Shown piece after piece: positions 32,868-40,401 of a stretch of DNA of 64,000 nucleotides. The translations under genes were made by a program, and so were the position numbers. Under the pieces are notes generated by a model. It did no database searches. It was not told where the DNA came from and saw only the letters and a list, made by a program, of their open reading frames with translations. The stretch lies in contig CAUEBO010000002.1 in the NCBI GenBank assembly GCA_958454405.1, positions 48,064-112,063 on the forward strand, read 5' to 3'. This DNA is from an uncultured Eggerthellaceae bacterium (GTDB lineage Bacteria; Actinomycetota; Coriobacteriia; Coriobacteriales; Eggerthellaceae). The number at the start of each line of letters is the position of its first letter. Positions within the stretch are counted from its first letter, which is position 1.

Positions 32868-34469
32868 ATGACCAAGCACATCTTCGTGACCGGAGGCGTG
32901 GTATCTTCGCTGGGCAAGGGCATCACCGCCGCGTCGCTCGGCCACCTGCTGAAGGCGCGCGGGTACAAGGTGACCATGCAGAAGATGGACCCGTACCTGA
33001 ACGTGGACCCCGGCACCATGAGCCCGTTCCAGCACGGCGAGGTGTTCGTGACCGACGACGGCCACGAAGGCGACCTTGACCTGGGGCACTACGAGCGCTT
33101 CATCGACGAGAACCTGTCGCGCGAGTCCAACTTCACCCAGGGCTCCATCTACCAGACCCTCATCGCGCGCGAGCGCCGGGGCGACTTTCTGGGCGGCACC
33201 GTGCAGGTCATCCCGCACGTCACCGAGGCCATCAAGGAGCGTTTGCGCCGCATAGCCGAGCAGTCGAGCGCCGACATCGTCATATCCGAGATAGGCGGCA
33301 CCATCGGCGACATCGAGTCGCTGCCGTTCATCGAGGCCGCGCGCCAGTTCAAGAAGGAGAAGCCCCTGGGTGACGTGCTGTTCGTGCACGTGACCCTGGT
33401 GCCCTACATCGCCGCGGCCCACGAGGTGAAGACGAAGCCCACGCAGCACTCGGTGAAGGAGCTGCGCTCCATCGGCGTGCAGCCCGACTTCATCGTGTGC
33501 CGAAGCGACCACGAGATAACCGACAAGGTGCGCGAGAAGATAGCGCTGTTCTGCGACGTGCGCACCGAGGAGGTGCTGGCCTGCACCGACGCGCCTTCCA
33601 TCTACGAGGTGCCCATCGGCCTGCACAGCCAGGGCTTCGACGCGAAGGTGCTCGAGCGCCTGGGGCTCGCGGAGCGCGAGATCGACCTGTCGCCCATGCG
33701 CGCCTTCCTGGAGGCCACGCACCGCTGCGACGGGCAGGTGGACGTGGCCGTGGTGGGCAAGTACGTGAGCCTGCCCGACGCCTACCTGTCGGTCATCGAG
33801 GCGCTGGGGCATGCGGGCGTGCACCACGGCTGCCATGTGGAGGTCCACCTGATCGACGGCGAGGAGCTTTCCGACACCAACGCCGCGGACGTGCTGGGCG
33901 GCATGGACGGCGTGCTCGTGCCGGGCGGGTTCGGGCAGCGCGCTTTCGAGGGCAAGATAGCCGCCGCCCGCTACGCGCGCGAGAACGACGTGCCCTACCT
34001 GGGCATCTGCCTGGGGCTGCAGGCCGCGGTGTGCGAGTTCGCCCGCCACGTGGCGGGCCTCGAGGGCGCGACGTCGGCCGAGTTCGACGAGGAGGCGGCC
34101 CATCCGGTGATCGACCTCATGCCCGAGCAGGAGGACGTGGAGGACAAGGGCGGCACCATGCGCCTGGGGGCGTATCCCTGCAAGGTGGCGCGCGACACCA
34201 AGGCCTTCGCCGCGTACGGCGAGGAAGTGGTCTACGAGCGGCATCGCCACCGCTTCGAGGTGAACAACGCCTACCGCGACCGCCTGGTGGAGGCGGGGCT
34301 CGCGATATCCGGCATCTCGCCGAACGAGCGTTTGGTGGAGATGGTGGAGCTGCCCGGCCATCCGTGGTTCGTGGCAAGCCAGGGGCACCCCGAGTTCAAG
34401 AGCCGCCCCACGCGCCCGCACCCGCTGTTCAGCGAGTTCGTGGCAGCGGCGATCGCCCGGCGCGGCTAG
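32868..34469 (+). CDS. pyrG: CTP synthase
   Basis: A 533-residue enzyme making CTP from UTP, ATP and glutamine. The N-terminal amidoligase (about 1-265) carries FVTGGVVSSLGKGITAASLG, QKMDPYLNVDPGTMSPFQHGEVFV and SEIGGTIGDIESLPFIEAARQ. The C-terminal class-I glutamine amidotransferase has nucleophile Cys381 in GICLGLQ and the GHPEFKSRP segment with the His/Glu pair. The allosteric loop and length are normal. It is a single gene; a TTTTCCCG-rich leader precedes it and 292 bp of repeats follow. Confidence 0.98.
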   Translation: MTKHIFVTGGVVSSLGKGITAASLGHLLKARGYKVTMQKMDPYLNVDPGTMSPFQHGEVFVTDDGHEGDLDLGHYERFIDENLSRESNFTQGSIYQTLIARERRGDFLGGTVQVIPHVTEAIKERLRRIAEQSSADIVISEIGGTIGDIESLPFIEAARQFKKEKPLGDVLFVHVTLVPYIAAAHEVKTKPTQHSVKELRSIGVQPDFIVCRSDHEITDKVREKIALFCDVRTEEVLACTDAPSIYEVPIGLHSQGFDAKVLERLGLAEREIDLSPMRAFLEATHRCDGQVDVAVVGKYVSLPDAYLSVIEALGHAGVHHGCHVEVHLIDGEELSDTNAADVLGGMDGVLVPGGFGQRAFEGKIAAARYARENDVPYLGICLGLQAAVCEFARHVAGLEGATSAEFDEEAAHPVIDLMPEQEDVEDKGGTMRLGAYPCKVARDTKAFAAYGEEVVYERHRHRFEVNNAYRDRLVEAGLAISGISPNERLVEMVELPGHPWFVASQGHPEFKSRPTRPHPLFSEFVAAAIARRG

Positions 34470-34570
34470 GGCACCCGCCGGGCCGGCGTCGGAACCGCTC
34501 CGGCGGGTGTCCGCACGCTTCCGCCCGTTGCGGGCTTCGCCGGTTCGCGCTGCGGGCGTGCTATCCTGTG

Positions 34571-34606
34571 GGCGAACGAATGCTTCACGTGAACCATTCG
34601 TTCGTG
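34571..34606. promoter_or_regulatory. Degenerate parS-like site inside an extended palindrome
   Basis: TGCTTCACGTGAACCA (34581-34596) differs from the perfect sites in this window at two of 16 positions. It is flanked by CGAACGAATG and CATTCGTTCG, which are perfectly complementary, giving a palindrome of over 30 bp. The flank TTCGTTCG also follows the perfect site at 35892-35907. Confidence 0.55.
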
Positions 34607-34735
34607 GCGAGCGCGGTTCCAGGAAACCGCCGCTCGTGGCGAGCGCGGTTGCCGGGAAGCCGCCGTCTGTTGTGGCGGATGCGGCTTTTGAAAGCCGCCG
34701 TGCACGGCGCATGCGGTTCGCAAGGAGCCGCTCTG
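34603..34735. repeat. Four tandem 32-36-bp hairpin-forming repeats
   Basis: Units 1 (34603-34634) and 2 (34635-34666) both begin CGTGGCGAGCGCGGTT. Units 3 and 4 are more diverged. Each centre is a hairpin: GCGGTTCCAGGAAACCGC, GCGGTTGCCGGGAAGCCGC, GCGGCTTTTGAAAGCCGC, GCGGTTCGCAAGGAGCCGC. The stem is kept while the loop side varies, which suggests the fold matters. Confidence 0.6.
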
Positions 34736-34761
34736 GCGGGCGTCGACGACGAGGTTGGTGG

Positions 34762-35655
34762 ATGGACGAGCTGTTCCGGGAATATCTGGACTACCTGCGC
34801 GTGGAGCGCGGCAGCTCGCCGCTCACCGTGACGGCCTACGCGAGAGATCTGAAGGACTACGCCGCGTTTTTGCAGGAAAGGGGCGTGGCCGATGTCGGGG
34901 AAGTGGATCGCGACGCGGTGGTGGCGTACGAGGCCGACCTCTTCACGCGCGGCTACGCCGTGTCGAGCATCGATCGGCGCATCTCGGTGCTGAAGGGCTT
35001 CCACCGCTTCCTCGTGCGCGAGGGCCGTGCCCGGCGCAACCCCGCCGACACGCTGCAGCTGCCCAAGGCGCCCGAGCGCCTTCCTGACGTGCTGTCCGTC
35101 CAACAGGTGGACGACCTGCTGTCGCAGCCGCTGGAGCCCGGGCCGCTGCCGCTGCGCAACCGCGCGCTTTTGGAGGTGCTGTACGGATGCGGCTTGCGCG
35201 TGAGCGAGTGCGCAGGCCTCGATCTGGGAGACGCGGTGCTTGACGAGGGCTATCTGCGCATCGTCGGCAAGGGGGGCAAAAAGCGCGTCGCGCCCATCGC
35301 GGGCGCCGCGCGGCGCTTGCTCTCCGACTATCTGGAGAGGGGCCGTCCCGAGCTCGTGCGGCCCTACGCGAAGCCGACGGCCGCGGTGTTCCTGAACGCG
35401 CGCGGGGGCCGCCTCACGCGCCAGAGCGTGCACGCCGTCGTGGCCGATGCCGGCCGGACGATCGGCGTGGCGAACCTGCATCCCCACACCCTGCGCCACT
35501 CCTTCGCCACCCACATGCTGGAGGGCGGCGCCGACCTGCGCGTCATCCAGGAGATCCTCGGCCACTCCGACATATCGACCACCCAGGTCTACACCCATGT
35601 GGGACGCTCGCACATCCGCGAGGAGTACCTGAGCGCCCATCCCCGCGCCAAGTAG
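34762..35655 (+). CDS. xerD: Tyrosine recombinase XerD/XerC
   Basis: A 297-residue site-specific recombinase that resolves chromosome dimers. The N-terminal SAM-like domain (about 1-90) contains REYLDYLRVERGSSPLTVTAYARDL. The catalytic domain has the Arg in YGCGLRVSECAGLDL, the Lys in GKGGKKRVAP, the HTLRHSFATHML box and the nucleophile Tyr in HSDISTTQVYTHV. Length fits XerC/XerD, and XerD-like features such as ILGHSDISTTQVYTHV favour XerD. No dif site was found by eye. The gene lies between parS-like sites, beside the putative centromere. Confidence 0.93.
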   Translation: MDELFREYLDYLRVERGSSPLTVTAYARDLKDYAAFLQERGVADVGEVDRDAVVAYEADLFTRGYAVSSIDRRISVLKGFHRFLVREGRARRNPADTLQLPKAPERLPDVLSVQQVDDLLSQPLEPGPLPLRNRALLEVLYGCGLRVSECAGLDLGDAVLDEGYLRIVGKGGKKRVAPIAGAARRLLSDYLERGRPELVRPYAKPTAAVFLNARGGRLTRQSVHAVVADAGRTIGVANLHPHTLRHSFATHMLEGGADLRVIQEILGHSDISTTQVYTHVGRSHIREEYLSAHPRAK

Positions 35656-35682
35656 CCCCGCTCCGCTTCCGGATCTCATTCC

Positions 35683-35836
35683 GATCCGCCCGCAATCCAG
35701 CGCCGATCCCACCTCGGTCCAGCCCACCGATGGCTTCGATCCATCCGCAATCCAGCCGAAGTCCAGCCTTGATCCATTCGCAATCTCAGCCGAAACCCCG
35801 CTCCGATCCGGCTTCGATCCGTTCGCAATCCGCCAC
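35683..35836. repeat. Four degenerate direct repeats, GATCC-NN-YCGCAATC core
   Basis: Copies start at 35683, 35738, 35771 and 35816: GATCCGCCCGCAATCC, GATCCATCCGCAATCC, GATCCATTCGCAATCT, GATCCGTTCGCAATCC. Spacing is irregular (55, 33 and 45 bp). They end 56 bp before the first perfect parS-like site. Confidence 0.55.
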
Positions 35837-35891
35837 GGCCCGATTCCGGATCCGGCCCTCCCTTCACGGGCGTCACTCGATTGGCAGTCGA

Positions 35892-35907
35892 TGTTTCACG
35901 TGAAACA
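35892..35907. promoter_or_regulatory. parS: parS centromere site (ParB/Spo0J binding)
   Basis: TGTTTCACGTGAAACA is an exact match to the conserved bacterial parS palindrome. ParB binds it, spreads, and loads SMC for chromosome segregation. A second exact copy lies 229 bp downstream. Confidence 0.9.
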
Positions 35908-36042
35908 TTCGTTCGCATATTTGCCGCAAGCCGGCCGCGGCCCGATTCCGGCTCGCCCTCGACCGTCCCCGATCCAGCTTCTGTCCGACCTCGACCGTCC
36001 TCGATCCAGCACGTCCTGCTCCGCTGGTTCCACCCTTCACCG

Positions 36043-36080
36043 CAAAAAGCCTCCGGCAAAAAGCCTCCGGCAAAAAGGCC
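36043..36080. repeat. 14-bp tandem repeat
   Basis: Two full copies of CAAAAAGCCTCCGG and a third partial copy (CAAAAAGGCC) lie head to tail, 41 bp before the second parS site. Confidence 0.75.
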
Positions 36081-36120
36081 GCGCGCTCGCGCATTTCGGG
36101 CGGCGCTTTTTGCAGCAGGT

Positions 36121-36136
36121 TGTTTCACGTGAAACA
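36121..36136. promoter_or_regulatory. parS: parS centromere site (ParB/Spo0J binding), second copy
   Basis: TGTTTCACGTGAAACA again matches parS exactly and is followed by TATGTTCGTC. Two exact 16-bp copies so close together cannot be chance. Confidence 0.9.
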
Positions 36137-36411
36137 TATGTTCGTCTGTTTGTCCTGATCCAGGACGCGCGTTTGCGACGCGTTCAAGCCGGCGGCTTGA
36201 ACGAAACGTTGAGCGGGAGGCGGTCACAGTTTTCGCACAACCTGCCTTCTTGCGCGGACGGGCTCGATGCGATCCCACATGTTGTGCCTGTCCGTCGAAG
36301 CTTCGTCTACATGTTGCCGAAAGCGGTTCGCCAGCCTTCGGTCCTCGAACAACGGCGCGGATGCGGGGTGGTTTCAGGACGGTTGAAATGGGGCCCAATT
36401 CGCATATTTTG

Positions 36412-36440
36412 TTGCGAAGTGGGGCGAAGTGGGATAGAAT
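36412..36440 (+). promoter_or_regulatory. Promoter of the dcw cluster with MraZ boxes
   Basis: TTGCGA (36412-36417) and TAGAAT (36435-36440) are 17 bp apart. The 10-bp unit GCGAAGTGGG occurs twice head to tail (36414-36433) within the -35/spacer, putting two TGGG boxes 10 bp apart. This matches the tandem TGGG-type boxes through which MraZ represses its own promoter. The mraZ ATG lies 44 bp downstream of the -10 box. Confidence 0.7.
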
Positions 36441-36484
36441 TCCAAACATCGAAAGGCCGTGTGGGACGCGGCGGGAAGGAAGGC

Positions 36485-36934
36485 ATGGCCGAAGAGACCG
36501 AAAAGATCGTCGATCTCAACAGCGCGTACCGCCACAAGGTGGACGCGAAGGGCCGCATGTCGCTTCCCTCGACGTTTCGCAAGGTGCTTTCGACGGATTT
36601 GGTGGTAACCCGCAATCCGAAGGACGAGTGCCTGTACGTGTTCGAGCCGCAGGGCTTCAACGCGTGGGTGGCCAAGGTGTTCAAGGACAAGTTCGGCGAG
36701 TTCGACGACACGAACGACCTGCACCTCCGCCTGCGCCGCAAGCTCAAGTCGCGGGCCGCCGACGTGTCGATCGACGCGTCGGGGCGCATCATGCTCTCAA
36801 CCGAGCAGCGCGAGGCAGTGGGCATCGACAAGGACGTCGTCGTCGTCGGCAACACGGGCTACTTCGAGATCTGGGACGCAAAGCGCTACGATCAGGTGGA
36901 CGACGACACCGATCTCAACCTTCTGTTCGGCTGA
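36485..36934 (+). CDS. mraZ: Transcriptional regulator MraZ
   Basis: A 149-residue AbrB-like DNA-binding protein, first gene of the division and cell wall cluster. Both MraZ repeats are visible: HKVDAKGRMSLPSTFRKVL near residue 17 and VSIDASGRIMLSTEQREAVGI near residue 97, each with the DxxGR core. It probably represses the cluster through the TGGG boxes in its promoter. The ATG at 36485 follows GGAAGGAAGG. Confidence 0.96.
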   Translation: MAEETEKIVDLNSAYRHKVDAKGRMSLPSTFRKVLSTDLVVTRNPKDECLYVFEPQGFNAWVAKVFKDKFGEFDDTNDLHLRLRRKLKSRAADVSIDASGRIMLSTEQREAVGIDKDVVVVGNTGYFEIWDAKRYDQVDDDTDLNLLFG

Positions 36935-36952
36935 TCGCAAGGCGTGAGCGAA

Positions 36953-37909
36953 ATGACAAGCGAATATCGGCATACACCGGTTCTGCTCGCCGAGTGCCTC
37001 GAATACTTGAACCTTGAACCACAGCACACATTCGTGGATGCAACACTCGGCGGTGCAGGGCATTCTTTCGAAGCGGCCAAGCTCCTGGGGAGCGCGGGCA
37101 CGCTCGTGGGCATCGATCAGGACGAGGTGGCGCTGGCCGCCGCCCGTCGCAAACTCGGGACGCTGCCCGGCGACGCGCGCCCGCGCCTCGAACTCGTGCG
37201 CGGCAACTTCGGAGCTATGGACGAAGCGCTCTTGAGCGCGGAGGTGCCCGGGGTCGACGCGTTCCTGTTCGACCTCGGAGTGTCTTCGGTGCAGATAGAC
37301 ACGCCGTCTCGCGGCTTCTCCTTCAAGGAGAACGGCCCTCTTGATATGCGGATGGATCCGGGGAAACAGACCCTCAACGCAGCTGAGATCGTGAACACCT
37401 ACAACGCAGCAGATCTCACTCGGATCATCCGTATGTACTCCGACGAGAAGTGGGCGAGCCGCATCGCCGAGTTCATCGTGCGGGAAAGGCAGAACGCCCC
37501 GATCGAAACGAGCGCGCAGCTCGTCGACGTCATCAAGGCGGCCATCCCCGCATCGGCCCGCCGAGCGGGCGGCCATCCTGCCAAGCGCACGTTCCAAGCG
37601 CTGCGCATCGAGGTGAACGGCGAGCTGGACGTGCTCAAAAGCGGCCTTGACGCCGCCGTCCGCTGGCTCAACCCTGGCGGCCGGCTCGTGGTCATCAGCT
37701 ACCACTCGCTGGAGGACCGCATCGTCAAGGAGACGTTCGCGTCGTTCGCCAACCGGTGCACCTGCCCGCCCGACCTGCCGGTCTGCGCGTGCGGGAAACG
37801 TCCGATACTCGACATCGTCACGCGCAAGCCGGTCGTGCCGACCGCCGAAGAGGTGGAGCGCAACCCGCGCGCGCGCAGCGCCAAGCTCCGCGTCGCCCAG
37901 AAGCGCTGA
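36953..37909 (+). CDS. rsmH: 16S rRNA (cytosine1402-N4)-methyltransferase
   Basis: A 318-residue SAM-dependent methylase (MraW). Motifs are HTPVLLAECLEYL at the start, FVDATLGGAGHS (SAM site), LFDLGVSSVQIDTPSRGFSF, DMRMD and PGGRLVVISYHSLEDRIVK. The tail has four Cys (CTCPPDLPVCACG) before the conserved KPVVPTAEEVERNPRARSAKLR. The ATG at 36953 is preferred over a GTG at 36944, which sits only one base after the AAGG ribosome site. Follows mraZ by 18 bp. Confidence 0.97.
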   Translation: MTSEYRHTPVLLAECLEYLNLEPQHTFVDATLGGAGHSFEAAKLLGSAGTLVGIDQDEVALAAARRKLGTLPGDARPRLELVRGNFGAMDEALLSAEVPGVDAFLFDLGVSSVQIDTPSRGFSFKENGPLDMRMDPGKQTLNAAEIVNTYNAADLTRIIRMYSDEKWASRIAEFIVRERQNAPIETSAQLVDVIKAAIPASARRAGGHPAKRTFQALRIEVNGELDVLKSGLDAAVRWLNPGGRLVVISYHSLEDRIVKETFASFANRCTCPPDLPVCACGKRPILDIVTRKPVVPTAEEVERNPRARSAKLRVAQKR

Positions 37910-38051
37910 GCGCGCTTGCGGCCTCGACGGCCGCGCCGTGAGAACGGCCCGAATCGACCACTGCGTCGGCGCCCAACGCCGATGAACATACGAACAGACG
38001 ACACGCGCACGACCCGCCACACGCAGACCGAATGAAGAAAGGGGGTTGGAC

Positions 38052-38525
38052 ATGGGCGCAGCACCGGCATATTCGTACTACCCCGAACGAGCTCCCGAAC
38101 GCATCGAGCGGGCGCCGCGCACGCGCATCAGCGTCGTGCCGGGCCAAGGGCCGCGCACGCAGTCCCCGACCCTCCCTTCGAGTGTCGTCTTCCTGGCGAA
38201 GGCCGTGGCCGTCGTGCTGGTGGTGGTTTCCCTGGTGGCGTTCGCGCGCATCGCGCTGTCGTCGGCCACGGTGGCGACCTCGGTGCAGGCCCAGGAGCTT
38301 TCGAGCCAGATCGACGAGGCCCGCTCGAGCGGGGCGTCGCTCGAGGTGTCCCAGAGCCTGCTCACCAACCCGACGTACCTGAAGCAGCAGGCCGCAGGGC
38401 TCGGCATGGCCGCCCCGGCGGCGATCGACACGATCGATCTGGGCACCGACGTCGTCGCGTACGACGGCGCCGGCAACCTGTCGCTTTCGAAGAGCGTGGC
38501 CCTGGCCGCCGGCCTCGGAGAGTAG
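38052..38525 (+). CDS. ftsL: FtsL-like bitopic cell division protein
   Basis: 157 residues: a cytoplasmic N-terminus of about 45 residues rich in Arg/Pro, one membrane helix (about 46-68) and an outside helix (about 70-110) that can form a coiled coil. Sequence similarity to FtsL is always low; the call rests on topology, size and place between rsmH and ftsI. FtsL joins FtsB/DivIC and FtsQ to recruit FtsI/FtsW. An ATG at 38052 with AAAGGGGG upstream is chosen over the in-frame TTG at 38046. Confidence 0.8.
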   Translation: MGAAPAYSYYPERAPERIERAPRTRISVVPGQGPRTQSPTLPSSVVFLAKAVAVVLVVVSLVAFARIALSSATVATSVQAQELSSQIDEARSSGASLEVSQSLLTNPTYLKQQAAGLGMAAPAAIDTIDLGTDVVAYDGAGNLSLSKSVALAAGLGE

Positions 38526-38529
38526 CGTC

Positions 38530-40392
38530 GTGGCGGATCGGTCCGAAGCGCCGCGGGGCGCGCGCAGCTCGCGGCGCGGCGGCAGCTCGCGCTCGTCCGA
38601 CCGCCCCGCGCGCCCGCAGGCATCGCGCTCCGGCCGTCCGGCGCGCGGCGCGTCCTCCCCGCGCCGCCCCCGCCCGTCCCAGGTGGATTTCGCCCCCAGC
38701 TCGAACCGCATGTTCATCCCCCTCGTCCTGTTCGCCGTCGTGGCGGTGCTGTTCCTGTGCCGTCTCGTGTACCTGCAGGTCGTCGCCGCGCCCGAATTCT
38801 CGGCCATGGCCGAGAGCGCGCGCACCGTGCAGCTTCCCATCGAGCCGCGGCGCGGCACCATCTACGACCGCAACGGCACCATACTCGCCGTCAGCGTCGA
38901 GGCTTCGAGCGTGTACGCGAACCCTTCCGAGGTCGAGGACGTGAACGCGACCGCTTCGGCGCTCGCTTCCGTGCTGGGCGGCGAGGCGAAGGACTACCTG
39001 GGCACGCTCACGGCCGACAAGACCAGCTTCGCGGCCGTGAAGCGCAAGCTGGACGTCGAGGTGGGCAAGCAGGTGAGCGAGCTCAAGCTCGACGGCGTCT
39101 ACGTCGTGGAGGACACGCGCCGCGAGTATCCCAACGGGCAGGTCGCAGGCCAGATCGTCGGCGCCTGCAGCACGGCGGCCGACGAGGAGAAGAACCGCGA
39201 GTACTACTACGGCATATCGGGGCTCGAGGCGTACTACAACGACATCCTGTCGGGAGAGCCGGGCTACTACGAGGCCGAGCGCGGCCGCGACGGCACGCCC
39301 ATACCGGGCGGCGTGCACGAGGAGACGGCGGCCGTCGACGGCCAGGACATCATCATCTCGATCGACCTCGAGCTGCAGCAGTACGTGGAAGAGCGCCTTG
39401 CGGCGGGCGTCCAGGAGGTGGGCGGCACCAGCGGCACGTCCGTCGTGATGGACGGCGGCACGGGCGAGATATACGCGGCGGCTTCGCTGCCCCTGTTCAA
39501 CCCGGCCGACCGCTCGACGGTGGAAGAGGGTGCCACGGAGCTCAAGGCGGTCACCGACCTGTTCGAGCCGGGCTCCATCTTCAAGTCGGTTTCCACCATG
39601 GCCATCCTCGAGACGAACACGATGGCTCCCGACGACACGCTGTTCTGCCCTGCCGTGATCGAGGCCGACGGCTACCAGATATCGGATGCGCACGAGCGCG
39701 GGGACGAGACGTTCACGCTGCGCCAGATCCTCGACCAATCGTCGAACGTGGGCATATCGCTGGCCACCCAGCGCATGGGCTTCGACAAGCTCTACGACTA
39801 CATCCTGGAATACAACCTGCACGAGAAGACGGGCGTGGACTACCCGGCCGAGGGCGAGGAGGGCACCGACGTTTTGGGCTACATGGTGCCGTTCGAGAGC
39901 CTGAGCACGGTGGGCGCCTACAACGTGAGCTTCGGCCAGGGCATATCGCTCACGCCCTTGCAGATCACGCGCTTCTACGGCGCGCTCGTCAACGACGGCG
40001 TGGAATGCACCCCGCACTTCCTCGTGTCGAAGCCGCAGTCGGGCGAGGCGGCCGAATACGCCACCGAGGACGTCGTCAAGAACAAGCAGGCCATCCCCAC
40101 GATGGTGGACATGCTCAAGACGGTGGTCACCGACGGCACGGGCACGGCGGCGGCCATCGAGGGCTACAACGTGGCGGGCAAGACGTCCACGGCCGAGATA
40201 TACGACGAGGAGAACGGCGGCTACCGAAAAGGCGTGTACAACCTGGCCTTCACCGGGTTCCTGGCCGGTTCGTCGAGCCAATTGGTTTGTTTTGTGGGTG
40301 CGAACGAGGTTCCCGGCAGCCGTGTGGTCACGCCGATTTTTAAGGATATAATGGCAACTGCTATCGACCGGTTCAAGATAACGTCTGAGTGA
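38530..40392 (+). CDS. ftsI: Penicillin-binding protein, septal transpeptidase (FtsI/PBP2b/SpoVD)
   Basis: A 620-residue class B PBP. An Arg/Ser-rich cytoplasmic tail (1-55) leads to one membrane helix (about 58-80), the PBP dimer domain (IEPRRGTIYDRNGTILA) and the transpeptidase domain. Active-site motifs are S349-x-x-K352 (EPGSIFKS), S404-x-N406 (QSSNVG) and K551-T-S553 (GKTSTAE; KTS replaces the usual KTG). No C-terminal PASTA domains are present. The start is GTG, 5 bp after ftsL. It cross-links septal peptidoglycan with FtsW. Confidence 0.96.
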   Translation: MADRSEAPRGARSSRRGGSSRSSDRPARPQASRSGRPARGASSPRRPRPSQVDFAPSSNRMFIPLVLFAVVAVLFLCRLVYLQVVAAPEFSAMAESARTVQLPIEPRRGTIYDRNGTILAVSVEASSVYANPSEVEDVNATASALASVLGGEAKDYLGTLTADKTSFAAVKRKLDVEVGKQVSELKLDGVYVVEDTRREYPNGQVAGQIVGACSTAADEEKNREYYYGISGLEAYYNDILSGEPGYYEAERGRDGTPIPGGVHEETAAVDGQDIIISIDLELQQYVEERLAAGVQEVGGTSGTSVVMDGGTGEIYAAASLPLFNPADRSTVEEGATELKAVTDLFEPGSIFKSVSTMAILETNTMAPDDTLFCPAVIEADGYQISDAHERGDETFTLRQILDQSSNVGISLATQRMGFDKLYDYILEYNLHEKTGVDYPAEGEEGTDVLGYMVPFESLSTVGAYNVSFGQGISLTPLQITRFYGALVNDGVECTPHFLVSKPQSGEAAEYATEDVVKNKQAIPTMVDMLKTVVTDGTGTAAAIEGYNVAGKTSTAEIYDEENGGYRKGVYNLAFTGFLAGSSSQLVCFVGANEVPGSRVVTPIFKDIMATAIDRFKITSE

Positions 40393-40401
40393 GGAAGCGC
40401 C

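Larger units (their letters stand above)
34470..34761. other. Gap between pyrG and xerD: degenerate parS and hairpin repeats
   Basis: A 292-bp non-coding gap. It contains a parS-like site (34581-34596) within a longer palindrome, then about four 32-36-bp repeat units that each form a GCGG...CCGC hairpin (34603-34735). Both are listed separately. The xerD ATG follows a GAGGTTGGTGG ribosome site. Confidence 0.6.
35656..36484. other. 829-bp repeat-rich, parS-bearing non-coding region
   Basis: No convincing gene. From left to right it holds four spaced GATCC-NN-YCGCAATC repeats (35683-35836), a perfect parS-like site (35892-35907), a 20-bp direct repeat CTCGACCGTCC-Y-CGATCCAG (about 35957 and 35990) and a 14-bp tandem repeat (36043-36080). 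A second perfect parS-like site (36121-36136) and the mraZ promoter (36412-36440) follow. An open minus-strand frame across 35676-36449 is made of these repeats and does not look like protein. Confidence 0.65.

Noticed and set aside
35676..36449. A minus-strand open frame across the parS region
   Set aside because: It is built from the DNA repeats, and the MFHVKQ/MFHVKH strings are simply the translation of the parS palindrome.
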